Source: Burkholderia sp. IMCC1007 (lineage in GTDB: Bacteria; Pseudomonadota; Gammaproteobacteria; Burkholderiales; Burkholderiaceae). From it: DNA of 64,000 bases. The stretch is taken from assembly GCF_027257875.1 (NCBI RefSeq), contig NZ_JAPVQY010000022.1, positions 43,124 to 107,123 on the forward strand, in the 5' to 3' direction. The position numbers and the translations under genes are program-made. Positions 18,099 to 27,513 of this stretch are shown here, piece after piece (within the stretch, counting starts at the first letter, position 1; each line of letters opens with the position of its first letter). The notes under the pieces are model-generated. The model was given only the letters and a program-made list of their open reading frames with translations, was not told the DNA's origin and did not search any database.

Positions 18099-19615
18099 GC
18101 GCCGCTTTCCGTCTTTCCGCGCTCGCGATGTCGGTGACGCTCGCTGCCTGCGCGGTCGGCCCTGATTTCAAACGGCCCGATACAACCACGGCCGCGCGGT
18201 TCGCACGTGACGCACACCCGGCGACGCAGCGCGACACGGCGCCGGCCGGTACACGGCCCGATACGCAGCCCGATATGCCGCCCGACGCGTCGGCCGACGC
18301 CGACACCACGTTCTGGCGCGGCTTTGGCGATCCGGCGCTCACCCAGCTGATCGATGCGGCGCTCGCGGCGAACCAGGATCTGCAGGTCGCCGTGTCGCGC
18401 TACGACGCGTCGAATGCGCTGCTGTCGCAAGCGACGTTCGACCGCTATCCGACGCTCACCGCGAGCGGCCAGATCGGCCATCAGCTGATGAGCAAGGATC
18501 AGGCGTTCGGCGCACCGCGCAGCCAGCGCGATACGCCGACGTCGAGCGTCGGGATCAATGCCGCATGGGAACTCGACCTGTTCGGCCGCGTGCGTCGCTC
18601 GATCGAATCGCAGCGCGCGGAAACGGCGGCCAGCGCGGCCGACGTGCGCGCGGTGCGCGTTGCGATCGCGGGCGAGGTCGCGAGCACGTACGTCGATCTG
18701 CGCGGCTCGCAGGAGCGGTTGCGGATCGCTCGCGACAACGCCGACAACCAGAAGCAGACGCTCGCGCTGATCAATGCGCGCGTCGGCGCGGGGCGGGGCT
18801 CCGAACTCGATGCGGCGCGTGCGCGTGCGCAGTACGAATCGACGACGTCGCGGATCGCCGTGTACGAAGCGGCGATCGGCGTCGACGAACACCGGCTCGC
18901 CGTCCTGACCGGGCGGACGCCGGACGCGCTGATCGGCCGGTTCGACGTGCCCAACGGCGCGCCGGTGTCGTTGCCGGCGCTCACCGCGGACATCGATCCG
19001 GGCACGCCGGGCGATCTGCTGCGCCGGCGCCCGGACGTGGCTGCCGCCGAGGCGCGGCTGCATGCGGCGACCGCGCGGATCGGCGTCGCGACGGCCGACC
19101 TGTTTCCGCGCTTCACGCTGTCGGGCTTGCTCGGCAGCGCGACGAGCAGCTACGGGTTCTTTCGTGCGGGCAGCGACACGAACCTGATCGCGCTCGGCAT
19201 CGACTGGTCGTTCCTCGACGTCGGCCGCGTGCGGGCGCGGATCGCCGCGAGCGACGCGCAAGCGGCCGGGCAGCTCGCGCAGTACCGGCAGACCGTGCTC
19301 GGCGCGCTGGAGGAAACCGAAAACGCGCTGCTGCGTGTCGCCCGCACGCGTGACGAGACCGCGCACCTCGTGCGCGCGGCCGACGACAGCGCGCGTGCCG
19401 CGCAGCTCGCGCAGGCCCGCTTCTCGGCCGGCGCGATCGACTACTACGAAGTGCTCGACGCGCAACGCACGCTGCTGCAGGCGCAGGACGCGGCCGCCGA
19501 CGGGCAGATGCGCAGCGCGGCGTCGACTGTCGCGTTGTACAAGGCGCTCGCGGGCGGCTGGCCGGCGGGCACGGCGCAGCAGGTATCCGGCTCGGTTGCG
19601 CAGTCGCGGCCGTAA
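18095..19615 (+). CDS. RND efflux outer-membrane factor (NodT/OprM family lipoprotein)
   Basis: TolC-like outer-membrane channel of 506 residues. A lipoprotein signal ends in LAAC, followed by AVGPDFKRP, the usual start of OprM/NodT proteins. Two repeated OEP domains are visible, with GxxPDVAAAEARL-type segments (DLLRRRPDVAAAEARL) and the helical tail DYYEVLDAQRTLLQAQD. Between lipobox and first domain lies an unusual ~45-residue stretch rich in Thr, Pro, Ala and Asp. The start overlaps the pump's stop by four bases (ATGA), and AAGGAG precedes it. Third gene of the SoxR-linked efflux operon. Confidence 0.93.
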   Translation: MSAAFRLSALAMSVTLAACAVGPDFKRPDTTTAARFARDAHPATQRDTAPAGTRPDTQPDMPPDASADADTTFWRGFGDPALTQLIDAALAANQDLQVAVSRYDASNALLSQATFDRYPTLTASGQIGHQLMSKDQAFGAPRSQRDTPTSSVGINAAWELDLFGRVRRSIESQRAETAASAADVRAVRVAIAGEVASTYVDLRGSQERLRIARDNADNQKQTLALINARVGAGRGSELDAARARAQYESTTSRIAVYEAAIGVDEHRLAVLTGRTPDALIGRFDVPNGAPVSLPALTADIDPGTPGDLLRRRPDVAAAEARLHAATARIGVATADLFPRFTLSGLLGSATSSYGFFRAGSDTNLIALGIDWSFLDVGRVRARIAASDAQAAGQLAQYRQTVLGALEETENALLRVARTRDETAHLVRAADDSARAAQLAQARFSAGAIDYYEVLDAQRTLLQAQDAAADGQMRSAASTVALYKALAGGWPAGTAQQVSGSVAQSRP

Positions 19616-19719
19616 CGCGGGCGTGGGCCGTGCGGCAGGCGAAACGAGGGGCCCGCCGCGCGGCCCGACGCGCACGGAGTTTGCGCGTGCGCTCACGTGC
19701 TGACACCGTCGCCGGGCCG

Positions 19720-19842
19720 ACCTTGTGGATGTCCGCCGGCGAACAGCGCAGCCCGCCGCTCGTCGCGATCAACTCGAACGGCAAGATCCCGACCGCGGGC
19801 TCGCCGACATCGACGCCCGGCCGGCCGTGCAACGGGGCCTGA
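19720..19842 (+). pseudogene. Possible fragment of a glutathione S-transferase N-terminal domain
   Basis: One frame gives AGEQRSPPLVAINSNGKIPT, which strongly resembles the thioredoxin-fold segment GEQ.SP.FLAINPNGKIPA of YfcG/YghU-like glutathione transferases. Upstream and downstream residues do not continue the family, and a stop follows about 15 residues later. I read it as a short relic in the 468-base gap before the NCS1 permease. Only the ~25-residue match supports it. Confidence 0.35.
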
Positions 19843-20083
19843 TCGCCTGCCACGCGCCGGCGGCCGCTCCCGCGCCCTGACATCGCATCGCCCGCGCCGC
19901 AGCGGCGGCGCGCGCTCCGCGCCGATTCGCTGCCGCAAAACATTGTTCTCCTTCGTCGTAAACGTCTCGAATGCGTGATATTTGCGCCGCCTGATCCGGT
20001 TTAGAGTGGCCGCGAATCGATGACGATGTGTCGTATGGCCGCAGTCGCGGGCCGTACCGACGCACCAGAGGAGCTGGAGACAA

Positions 20084-21601
20084 ATGAGTGAAGGCAGGAT
20101 TACGCAAGTCGAATCGTTCGGTTTCGAGCGCATTCCCGACGTATCGCGCTATGCGCGTCCGATCGATCTGTTCCGGCTGCTGTTCGGCGGCTGCAATACG
20201 TTTTCCACATCGGTGCTCGGCAGCTTTCCCGTGCTGGTCGGGCTGTCGTTCAAGGCGGGCGTCGCCGCGATCGTGCTCGGCGTGCTGGCCGGCACGTGCA
20301 TCCTCGCGCCGATGAGCCTGTTCGGCCCGCGCAACGGCACGAGCGACCCGGTCTCGTCCGGCGCGCATTTCGGCATCCACGGCCGGATCGTCGGTTCGTT
20401 CCTCGCGCTGCTCACGTCGATCGCGTTCTTCTCGCTCGCGGTGTGGAGCTCGGGCGACGCGCTCGTCGGCGGTGCGCACAACATGGTCGGCGTGCCGGTC
20501 AACGGCTTCACGCTCGGCGCTGCGTACATGGTGTTCGCGGTGCTGGTGCTGATCGTGTGCATCTACGGCTTCCGCTTCATGCTGTGGGTCAACAAGATCG
20601 CCGTGTGGGCCGCGAGCCTGCTGTTCGTCGCGGGCCTGTTCGCGTTCGCCGGGCGGTTCGACGTGAACTACGCGGGCACGCTGAATCAGGGCAGTGCAGG
20701 TTTCTGGGCCGCGTTCGTCGGCGCGGTGCTGGTCGCGTTGAGCAACCCGGTGTCGTTCGCGTCGACGCTCGGCGACTGGGCGCGCTACATTCCGCAGCAC
20801 ACGCCGAAGCGGCGCGTGATGGGCGCCGTGTTCGCCGCGCAGATCGCGACCTTCGTGCCGTTCTTCTTCGGCCTCGCGACCGCGACGATCATCGCGTCGA
20901 AGGCGCCCGCGTTCATCGCGTCGAACGACTACGTCGGCGGGCTGCTCGCCGTGTCGCCGCGCTGGTTCCTGCTGCCGATGTGCCTGATCGCGATCATCGG
21001 CGGGATGTCGACCGGCACGACCGCGCTGTACGGCACGGGTCTCGACGTGTCGAGCATGTTCCCGCGTTTGCTGAACCGCGTGCGCGCGACGCTGCTGATC
21101 GGCACGATCGCGATCGCGTTCATCTTCGTCGGCCGCTTCTGGTTCAACCTCGTCGAAAGCGTCGCGACGTTCTCGACGCTGATCGACACGTTCAGTTGCC
21201 CGTGGATGGCGATCATGGTGATCGGCTACGTGACGCGCCGCGGCTTCTATCTCGCCGACGATCTGCAGGTGTTCAACCGCGGGCTGCGCGGCGGCCACTA
21301 CTGGTTTACGCACGGCTGGAACCTGCGCGCGATGGGCGCCTGGCTGCCCGCGGCGTTCATTGGCCTGTCGTTCGTCAATCTGCCGGGGCAGTTCGTCGGG
21401 CCGCTAGGCAATCTCGCGGGCGGGCTCGATCTCAGCGTGCCGGTGTCGCTGATGGTCGGCGGGCTGCTGTATTTCGTGCTGCTGACGCTGTATCCGGAGA
21501 CCGACGGCGTGTACGGCCCGCGCGGGCGCTGTCTGGTGCGCGGCGGCAAGCAGGGCGCGCGCGGTGTCGGCGCACCGGCGATCCAGCCGAAGGGGTACTG
21601 A
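20084..21601 (+). CDS. NCS1 family cytosine/purine/hydantoin-type permease
   Basis: Inner-membrane transporter of 505 residues with about twelve hydrophobic segments. The N-terminus (GFERIPDVSRYARPIDLFRLLFGGCNTFST) and LSNPVSFASTLGDWARYIP match the nucleobase:cation symporter-1 group. The substrate (cytosine, purine, allantoin, thiamine precursor) cannot be told from sequence. A GGAGCTGGAGA site precedes ATG 20084. No catabolic partner gene lies next to it. The 468-base region upstream holds a possible GST relic and presumably its promoter. Confidence 0.87.
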   Translation: MSEGRITQVESFGFERIPDVSRYARPIDLFRLLFGGCNTFSTSVLGSFPVLVGLSFKAGVAAIVLGVLAGTCILAPMSLFGPRNGTSDPVSSGAHFGIHGRIVGSFLALLTSIAFFSLAVWSSGDALVGGAHNMVGVPVNGFTLGAAYMVFAVLVLIVCIYGFRFMLWVNKIAVWAASLLFVAGLFAFAGRFDVNYAGTLNQGSAGFWAAFVGAVLVALSNPVSFASTLGDWARYIPQHTPKRRVMGAVFAAQIATFVPFFFGLATATIIASKAPAFIASNDYVGGLLAVSPRWFLLPMCLIAIIGGMSTGTTALYGTGLDVSSMFPRLLNRVRATLLIGTIAIAFIFVGRFWFNLVESVATFSTLIDTFSCPWMAIMVIGYVTRRGFYLADDLQVFNRGLRGGHYWFTHGWNLRAMGAWLPAAFIGLSFVNLPGQFVGPLGNLAGGLDLSVPVSLMVGGLLYFVLLTLYPETDGVYGPRGRCLVRGGKQGARGVGAPAIQPKGY

Positions 21602-21746
21602 GCGCCGCATCGCATTGCTTCAATGCGCTTTGCTCCGGAACGTACGATGCTGCCGCACGGGAGAACCGCCGGCGGCATTGTCGTTTCTCGATACTTGCTT
21701 AGCGATGCATATGAAAGGCGCGCAGACTGCTCGCTTCTGGGGCCGC

Positions 21747-21775
21747 AAACGAAAACGCCCGCCACGCGGGCGGGC
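21747..21775 (-). terminator. Rho-independent terminator for the leftward SDR gene
   Basis: On the minus strand GCCCGCC / GGCGGGC with a five-base loop is followed by GTTTTCGTTT. It lies just beyond the stop codon of the SDR gene at 21797. Confidence 0.75.
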
Positions 21776-21796
21776 GAGCATCGACCGACGTGTGAT

Positions 21797-22552
21797 TCAG
21801 TGGAACGTGCTGCCCGCGAGCATCCCGCCGTCGACGATGAATTCGGAACCCGTGCAATACGCGGATTCGTCGGATGCGAGGAACAGCACGAGGTTCGCCA
21901 CTTCGTCCGGCTTGCCGATGCGCGCGATCGGCAGCCCGCTGTAGACCGACGACGGGTCGAAATCCGCGTATTCCGGCGGGCGCGCCATCACGGTGTCGAT
22001 GCCGCCCGGATGCACCGAGTTCACGCGGATCCCGTAGCGGCCGAATTCGAGCGCGGCAGCCTTGGTCATCCCGCGCACCGCGAACTTGCTCGACACGTAT
22101 GCGCTGCCGCCCGCCACGCCCTCCATCCCGGCCGTCGACGACACGTTGACGATCGAGCCGCCGCCGGCATCCTTCAGCGCGGCGAGCGCCGATTTCATGC
22201 CGAGCCAGCAGCCGACCTGGTTCACGTCGATCACCTTCCGGTAGTCGTCGAGCGAACAGGATTCGATCGGCACGAGCTTCAGGATGGCCGCGTTGTTCAC
22301 GAGGATGTCGAGCCGGCCGAAATGCGCGAGCGTCGCATGCACGGCGGTGTGCCAGTCGTCTTCGTTCGTCACGTCGAGATGCTGGAACCGCGCGGCGTCG
22401 CCGAGTTCAGCCGCGACATGCCGGCCGGCATCGTCGAGCACGTCGGCGATCACCACGCGTGCGCCTTCGGCGACGAACCGTCGCGCTTCCGCTTCGCCCT
22501 GGCCGCGGGCGCCGCCCGTGATCAGCGCCACCTTGCCTTCGAGTCGTTTCAT
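21797..22552 (-). CDS. SDR family oxidoreductase (hydroxysteroid dehydrogenase-like)
   Basis: Cytosolic NAD(P)-dependent dehydrogenase of 251 residues. The motifs are TGGARGQG (cofactor), NNAA, VNVSSTAG (catalytic Ser) and YVSSK (Tyr/Lys), with HPGGIDT after them. GGARGQG rather than GGxxGIG is the form seen in 3-alpha/20-beta-hydroxysteroid and related cyclic-alcohol dehydrogenases, which is a resemblance only. AGGAG precedes the start. The VOC-family gene lies 43 bases upstream on the same strand, so the two are probably cotranscribed. Confidence 0.9.
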   Translation of the reverse strand: MKRLEGKVALITGGARGQGEAEARRFVAEGARVVIADVLDDAGRHVAAELGDAARFQHLDVTNEDDWHTAVHATLAHFGRLDILVNNAAILKLVPIESCSLDDYRKVIDVNQVGCWLGMKSALAALKDAGGGSIVNVSSTAGMEGVAGGSAYVSSKFAVRGMTKAAALEFGRYGIRVNSVHPGGIDTVMARPPEYADFDPSSVYSGLPIARIGKPDEVANLVLFLASDESAYCTGSEFIVDGGMLAGSTFH

Positions 22553-22595
22553 CGTGATTGCTCCTGTAAGTGAAGTGGGACGCGTGCGGGCCCCC

Positions 22596-23132
22596 TCATG
22601 CGGCGGCGGCCGACGCGTCGATGATGCGGACCGGATCGGCGCCGTCCCATGTGTGCGCCGCGGCGATGCCGTGCGCGATCATGTCGCGCATCCCGGCGCC
22701 TTCGATCACTTCGACGCGCACGCCCGGATCGTCGGCGTCGTCGAGATAGGCGACGCGCGTGGCCGGGTTGGCGGCTTCGAACACGACTAGCAGGCCGCGC
22801 GCCGTGAGCCGCGCCACCGCGGCGTCGAGATCGTCGACCACCCATGCGACGTGATGCAGGCCCGCGAGCGATTGACCGTGCGCGTCGCGGTAGGGCGACG
22901 GCGCGTCGTTCGTCACGTGGATCAGTTCGATCTGCAGGTCGCCGCGATACGCGAGCCCGACGTCCATCGTGACCGTCACCGGCTCGCCGAGATAGCGGCC
23001 GTCGAGGCGCACGTTGCGGAACACGGTCCACGGGCCCGCGTCGTGGCGGGCGCGCCAGCGCGCGATGCTGCGGTCGAGATCGGCGACCACATAGCCGATC
23101 TGGTCGATGGGGCCGAGGACGGGGTCGTTCAT
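22596..23132 (-). CDS. VOC family protein (glyoxalase/dioxygenase superfamily)
   Basis: Protein of 178 residues with the vicinal-oxygen-chelate fold. The first beta-alpha-beta unit is IDQIGYVVADLDRSIARW, and the second is LHHVAWVVDDLDAAVARL, ending in VRVEVIEG. The metal ligands would be the His in LHHVAW and Glu in VEVIEG, but the first-half ligand is Gln/His-poor, so activity is uncertain. GGAG precedes ATG 23132. Being upstream of the SDR gene in the same direction, it may act on the same small molecule. Methylmalonyl-CoA epimerase-like or lyase functions are alternatives. Confidence 0.82.
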   Translation of the reverse strand: MNDPVLGPIDQIGYVVADLDRSIARWRARHDAGPWTVFRNVRLDGRYLGEPVTVTMDVGLAYRGDLQIELIHVTNDAPSPYRDAHGQSLAGLHHVAWVVDDLDAAVARLTARGLLVVFEAANPATRVAYLDDADDPGVRVEVIEGAGMRDMIAHGIAAAHTWDGADPVRIIDASAAAA

Positions 23133-23347
23133 GGTGTCTCCGTGGCGAGGGCGCGCGAGCGGGCGCCGCGCCGCCCGATGCGAATGGCGGCGCGCGATGC
23201 ATGACGGCCATGATCGCAACAAAGCGGGCGCTTCGTGCCGTCCAAACGGACGAGACCGACGCATGCGGGCGGCTGGCGGAGCCGTGTGGTGCGGTGCCCG
23301 CACGCGACGCGTGCGCGCGCCGACAAGCGGGAGAGGCGTTCGGCGCG

Positions 23348-24265
23348 CTACTGCCCGTTCGGCCCCTTCACCGTCAGCCGGCAGACGGTTGCGAGCGCAA
23401 GCAGATTCGGGTCTCGCTCGCGGCGGTGCAGGAAGCTCAGGCCGATCGTCTGGCGGATCGTCGGCCCGGCGAGCGGCACGAGCGCGATCCGGTGCGCGAA
23501 CAGGTCGCGCACGCGGCCGGGCAGCAGCGAGCAGCCGACGCCGCCCGACACGAGGTTGATCAGCGAGAAGATGTCGCCCACCCGCATCGCGACGTTCGGC
23601 GTGACGCCGGCCGAACGGAACGCTTCCGTGAAGCCGTTGTGCGTCGCGAAGCCTTCGCCGAGCGACACGAACGGCTCGTCGCCGCACGCATGGAGATCGA
23701 TCGCGTCGCATTGCGCATACGGCGAATCGACCGGCGCGGCGAAGAACATCTCGTCCTCGAACAGCGCGATCGATTCGATCTCGGCGTCCGGTTCGGGCAG
23801 CGCCATCAGCGTCGCGTCGATCGCGCCGTGCCTCAACTTGTCGAGCAGATCGGCGTTCGAGCCGAGCACGAGTTCGGCCTGCAACTCGGGGCGGCGCTCC
23901 TTCAGCGCGATCACGACCTCGGGCACGGTGCGGATCGTCAACGAATACAGCGCACCAATCTTCAACTGGCCCGCGCCATAGCCGGCCGCCTCGCGCGTCG
24001 ACCGGATTCCGTCCGTCATCGTCTTGAGCACTTCGCCCGCAACTTCGGCAAGCACCTGCGCGGCGTCGGTCGGAATCAGGTTTCGCCCCTCGTGGCGGAA
24101 CAGTGCGCAGTGCATGCCTTCCTCGAGCGTATGTAGCGCGCGGTGCACGCTGACGGTGCTGATGCCCAGCGCATCGGCCGCCTTCGCGAGGCTGCCGGCT
24201 TCCATGAACGCGAGCAACACTTCGAGCTTGCGAAACGTGATCTCTTCGTTGATGCGGTTGCGCAT
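23348..24265 (-). CDS. LysR family transcriptional regulator
   Basis: Regulator of about 305 residues. The start MRNRINEEITFRKLEVLLAFMEAGSLAKAADALGISTVSVHRALHTLEE is an atypical LysR helix-turn-helix that resembles the malonate regulator MdcR by memory. The effector domain follows (LKIGALYSLTIRTVPEVVIAL). The longest frame begins at 24382, but the extra 39 residues look like leader translation, so ATG 24265 is preferred. It is divergent from the MHS transporter gene and probably controls it. A link to malonate is weak, since no decarboxylase genes are present. Confidence 0.83.
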   Translation of the reverse strand: MRNRINEEITFRKLEVLLAFMEAGSLAKAADALGISTVSVHRALHTLEEGMHCALFRHEGRNLIPTDAAQVLAEVAGEVLKTMTDGIRSTREAAGYGAGQLKIGALYSLTIRTVPEVVIALKERRPELQAELVLGSNADLLDKLRHGAIDATLMALPEPDAEIESIALFEDEMFFAAPVDSPYAQCDAIDLHACGDEPFVSLGEGFATHNGFTEAFRSAGVTPNVAMRVGDIFSLINLVSGGVGCSLLPGRVRDLFAHRIALVPLAGPTIRQTIGLSFLHRRERDPNLLALATVCRLTVKGPNGQ

Positions 24266-24417
24266 GATGCGGAAGATGGGGAGGGCGGCCAACGATTTTG
24301 CCGCAGAACCGGGAGCGCAACAACGCGCGAACGACACGGTTTTTCTCGCGGCGAAGCGCGGAGCAGCGCGGAGAAGCGACATTTAATCTCCGGCTAACCA
24401 TCTGCCGCCGGCCTTAA

Positions 24418-24446
24418 TTGATGCGGGTTTTTGGCGTCCCTATCAT
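24418..24446 (+). promoter_or_regulatory. Sigma-70-like promoter for the MHS transporter gene
   Basis: TTGATG (24418-24423) and TATCAT (24441-24446) are separated by 17 bases in the LysR/MHS intergenic region. Spacing is ideal and the leader is about 140 bases. Confidence 0.5.
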
Positions 24447-24590
24447 CGATTCACGCTGATCGTACGCGGGCCCGGCGGTTCCGTCGTGCCTGTCCCGCAT
24501 CGGCCGGCGACACGAAAGCCGGGCCGCCCATGCCCGCCGCCGAAGACGGCACGCATGCGGCGCGGCACCCCGAGACTGCAGGAGAAAGGC

Positions 24591-25907
24591 ATGCGCGACT
24601 CACGTCGGAACACGCGACAGCGGCAGGTGATCGCCGCCGTCGTGGGCAATACCCTCGAGTGGTACGACTTCATCGTCTACGGTTTCTTCTCCGGCATCAT
24701 CGCGCGGCTGTTCTTTCCTGCCGAAAGCCAGTACGCGTCGTTGCTGATGTCGCTCGCGACGTTCGGCGTCGGCTTCTTCATGCGCCCGGTCGGCGGCATC
24801 CTGCTCGGGCTCTATTCGGACCGCAAGGGTCGCAAGGCCGCGATGCAGCTCATCATCCTGCTGATGACGCTGTCGATCGCGCTGATCACGTTCGCGCCGC
24901 CCTACGCGGCGATCGGCCCGGCGGCGCCGGTCCTCATCGTCGTCGCGCGGCTGCTGCAGGGTTTCGCCACCGGCGGCGAATACGCCAGCGCGACCGCGTT
25001 TCTCGTCGAAAGCGCCCCCGCGAACCGTCGCGGGCTGTACGGATCGTGGCAGCTGATCGGCCAGTGTCTCGCGGTGTTCTCGGGGGCTGCGATGGGCGCG
25101 TGGGCCACGCAGTCGCTGTCGGATGCGGCGCTGCACAGCTGGGGCTGCCGCGTGCCGTTCGCGCTCGGGCTGCTGATCGGGCCGGTCGGGTTGTGGATTC
25201 GTCGGCACATGGAGGAGACGGAAGCATTCCTCGACGCGAGCAAATCGACCGTCGAACCGCCGGCCAGCGTCGCGCGCGTGCTGCGCGACAACCTCCGCGG
25301 CGTGCTGGTGTCGATGGGGCAGACGATCACCGGCACGGCCGTGTTCTACGTGATGCTCGTGAACATGCCGACGTTCGTGCACAAGACCTTCGGGCTGCCG
25401 CTCGACCAGGTGTTCATGGTGCAGATGGCGGCGGTCGCGCTGCTGACGGTGACGATTCCGGTTGCGGCGATCGTCTCCGATCGCATCGGCCGGCGGCCGG
25501 TGCTGATTGCGGGTACGTTCGCGCTGCTGACGGTCACCTATCCGCTGTTCTCGTGGCTGGCCGCAGCGCCGGGCATCGGGCGCCTGCTCGCGATGCAGCT
25601 CGTGATCTGCACGATCATCGGCGTCTGCTACGGCCCCGCGCCGACCACGCTGGCCGAGCAGTTCGCGACCCGCTCGCGCTCGACCGGCGTCGCGCTGGCC
25701 TACAACATCGCGGTGATGGTGTTCGGCGGCTTCGCGCCGTTCATCGTCACGTGGCTGACGCGTGCGAGCGGGTCGCCCGTCGCGCCCGCGTGGTACGTGC
25801 TGTTCGCGGCGTCGTTCGGGCTGCTCGCGAGCGTGTTCATGCACGACGGCGCACCGTGCGTGGTCGCGCGCCGCCAGTTTCAGGGCGAGCCGCTGAGCGT
25901 CAAGTAG
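24591..25907 (+). CDS. MHS family MFS transporter (metabolite:proton symporter)
   Basis: Inner-membrane carrier of 438 residues. The N-terminus VVGNTLEWYDFIVYGFFSG and the loop GLYSDRKGRKAAM are typical of the metabolite:H+ symporter branch that includes citrate, alpha-ketoglutarate and shikimate transporters. The segment RLLQGFATGGEYASATAFLVE is the conserved helix 4-5 signature. ATG 24591 has AGGAGAAA at good distance, unlike the earlier in-frame ATG 24486. The specific acid is unknown. The divergent LysR gene is the likely regulator. Confidence 0.9.
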   Translation: MRDSRRNTRQRQVIAAVVGNTLEWYDFIVYGFFSGIIARLFFPAESQYASLLMSLATFGVGFFMRPVGGILLGLYSDRKGRKAAMQLIILLMTLSIALITFAPPYAAIGPAAPVLIVVARLLQGFATGGEYASATAFLVESAPANRRGLYGSWQLIGQCLAVFSGAAMGAWATQSLSDAALHSWGCRVPFALGLLIGPVGLWIRRHMEETEAFLDASKSTVEPPASVARVLRDNLRGVLVSMGQTITGTAVFYVMLVNMPTFVHKTFGLPLDQVFMVQMAAVALLTVTIPVAAIVSDRIGRRPVLIAGTFALLTVTYPLFSWLAAAPGIGRLLAMQLVICTIIGVCYGPAPTTLAEQFATRSRSTGVALAYNIAVMVFGGFAPFIVTWLTRASGSPVAPAWYVLFAASFGLLASVFMHDGAPCVVARRQFQGEPLSVK

Positions 25908-26055
25908 CGGCGCACGGCCGGGACGGCGATCCATCGGCGCAGGCCGGATGCAGGGTGCCGGACGCGCCGATGATCAGCATCGCGGCCGGCCGTCTACCGC
26001 GGTTGCGGCCCGGTCATTACGCTTGGGCGATCATCCACTCTTCCGGAAGGTCGCC

Positions 26056-27303
26056 ATGTCCCGGCTCGACTACAAACTGCTCGGCCCCTGCCTGCTCGCC
26101 ATCGCGATCGACGCGATGGGCTTCGGTCTCGTCTACCCGATGATGTCCGCGATCTTCAGCGATCCGCAGGCGGGCATCCTGCCCGCCGACGCCGGCGACC
26201 ACGCGCGCAATTTCTACCTCGGTCTCGGCTACGGGATCTATCCGTTGTGCATGTTCTTCGGCTCGTCGCTGATGGGCGAGCTGTCGGACCGCTGCGGCCG
26301 CCGCCGGATCCTGCTGCTGTGCCTGCTCGGGCTCGCGGCAGGCTATGCGCTGATGGCGGCCGGTGCGTGGCATGCGAGCGTCGCGCTGCTGCTGGCCGGA
26401 CGCGGGCTGACCGGTCTCGCGGCCGGCTGCCAGGGCATCGCGCAAGCAGCCATCACCGACCTCAGCACGCCCGCGAGCAAGGCGTACAACATGAGCATCA
26501 TGTCGCTGGCGTTCAGCGCGGGCGTGATCGTCGGCCCGGTGCTCGGCGGCGTCACGTCCGACCGGACGATCTCGCCGCTGTTCGACTACGGCACGCCGTT
26601 CGTGCTGGTGGCGGCACTGTCGCTGAGCTGCGCGTGCTGGACCTGGGCGTCGTATCGCGATACGGCCGTGCCGCGCGGCGACGCGCGCATCGACTTGCTG
26701 CTGCCGCTGCGGATCGTGTGGGAAGCCGCGCGCCAGCGTAACGTCGCGTTCCTCGCGGTGGTGTTCTTCCTGATGCAGGTCGGTTACGGGCTCTACCTGC
26801 AGACCATCATGCTGTTGCTGCACGCGAAGTTCGGCTATACGAGCGCGCGGCTGGGGCTGTTCAGCGGCGTGATCGGCGTCTGCTTCGTATTCGGGCTGCT
26901 GTTCGTCGTGCGGCTGATGTTGCGTGTCTGGAGCGTGGTCGACATCGCGAAGACGGGGCTGCTCGTCGCCGGTCTCGGCCAGATCCTGTCGGCGCTGTTC
27001 CCGCAAGAGCCGGTGCTGTGGGCGCTCGCGATGGTGGTCGGCTGCTTCGACATGGTTGCGTACACGACGATGTACACCGCATTCTCCGACGCCGTCAGCG
27101 AGGACCGGCAGGGCTGGGCGCTCGGCGTCGCGGGCTCGGTGATGGCCGTCGCGTGGGTCGTGACGGGCGCGCTCACGAACCTGCTGCCGGTGTTCGGCGA
27201 GATCGGGCTGCTGCTGATCGGCGGCGCGGGCTTCCTGCTCAGCTCCGTGATGATGGCGTGCTACGGGCGCAAGCGGGCCGGCGCGCGCGCGGCGCTGTCG
27301 TAG
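26056..27303 (+). CDS. MFS transporter, DHA1/TetA-like
   Basis: Inner-membrane carrier of 415 residues with about twelve hydrophobic segments. The GELSDRCGRRRILL loop after helix 2 is the MFS motif A, and RGLTGLAAGCQGIAQAAITDLS matches the helix 4-5 region of drug-type exporters such as TetA. A drug or metabolite efflux role is likely but the substrate is unknown. ATG 26056 has GGAAGG upstream; the longer frame from 25948 is not supported. It lies 148 bases after the MHS gene and may be separately transcribed. Confidence 0.85.
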   Translation: MSRLDYKLLGPCLLAIAIDAMGFGLVYPMMSAIFSDPQAGILPADAGDHARNFYLGLGYGIYPLCMFFGSSLMGELSDRCGRRRILLLCLLGLAAGYALMAAGAWHASVALLLAGRGLTGLAAGCQGIAQAAITDLSTPASKAYNMSIMSLAFSAGVIVGPVLGGVTSDRTISPLFDYGTPFVLVAALSLSCACWTWASYRDTAVPRGDARIDLLLPLRIVWEAARQRNVAFLAVVFFLMQVGYGLYLQTIMLLLHAKFGYTSARLGLFSGVIGVCFVFGLLFVVRLMLRVWSVVDIAKTGLLVAGLGQILSALFPQEPVLWALAMVVGCFDMVAYTTMYTAFSDAVSEDRQGWALGVAGSVMAVAWVVTGALTNLLPVFGEIGLLLIGGAGFLLSSVMMACYGRKRAGARAALS

Positions 27304-27513
27304 GCCGTCGCGCGCAGGTTGGCCCGATTCTGTCGGACGTTGTCCTGCGGGCCGCTGTCGCGCGCGGTCGCGCGGCCCGACACTGGCGCTTCGCGGTCAC
27401 GGCAGGCCTGCCGCCGGCGGTGCCAGCCGAAGGATCGCATTCGACGGCGCCGGCGCCGGCCCGGCCGTACCGCCGTTCCGTTCGATGTGCCAACCTGGAG
27501 TAGAGAGCGACCC

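Noticed and set aside
23348..25907. A malonate utilisation locus, from the MdcR-like look of the LysR protein
   Set aside because: No malonate decarboxylase genes and an MHS-type carrier instead of MadLM/MdcF. The regulator resemblance alone is too weak.
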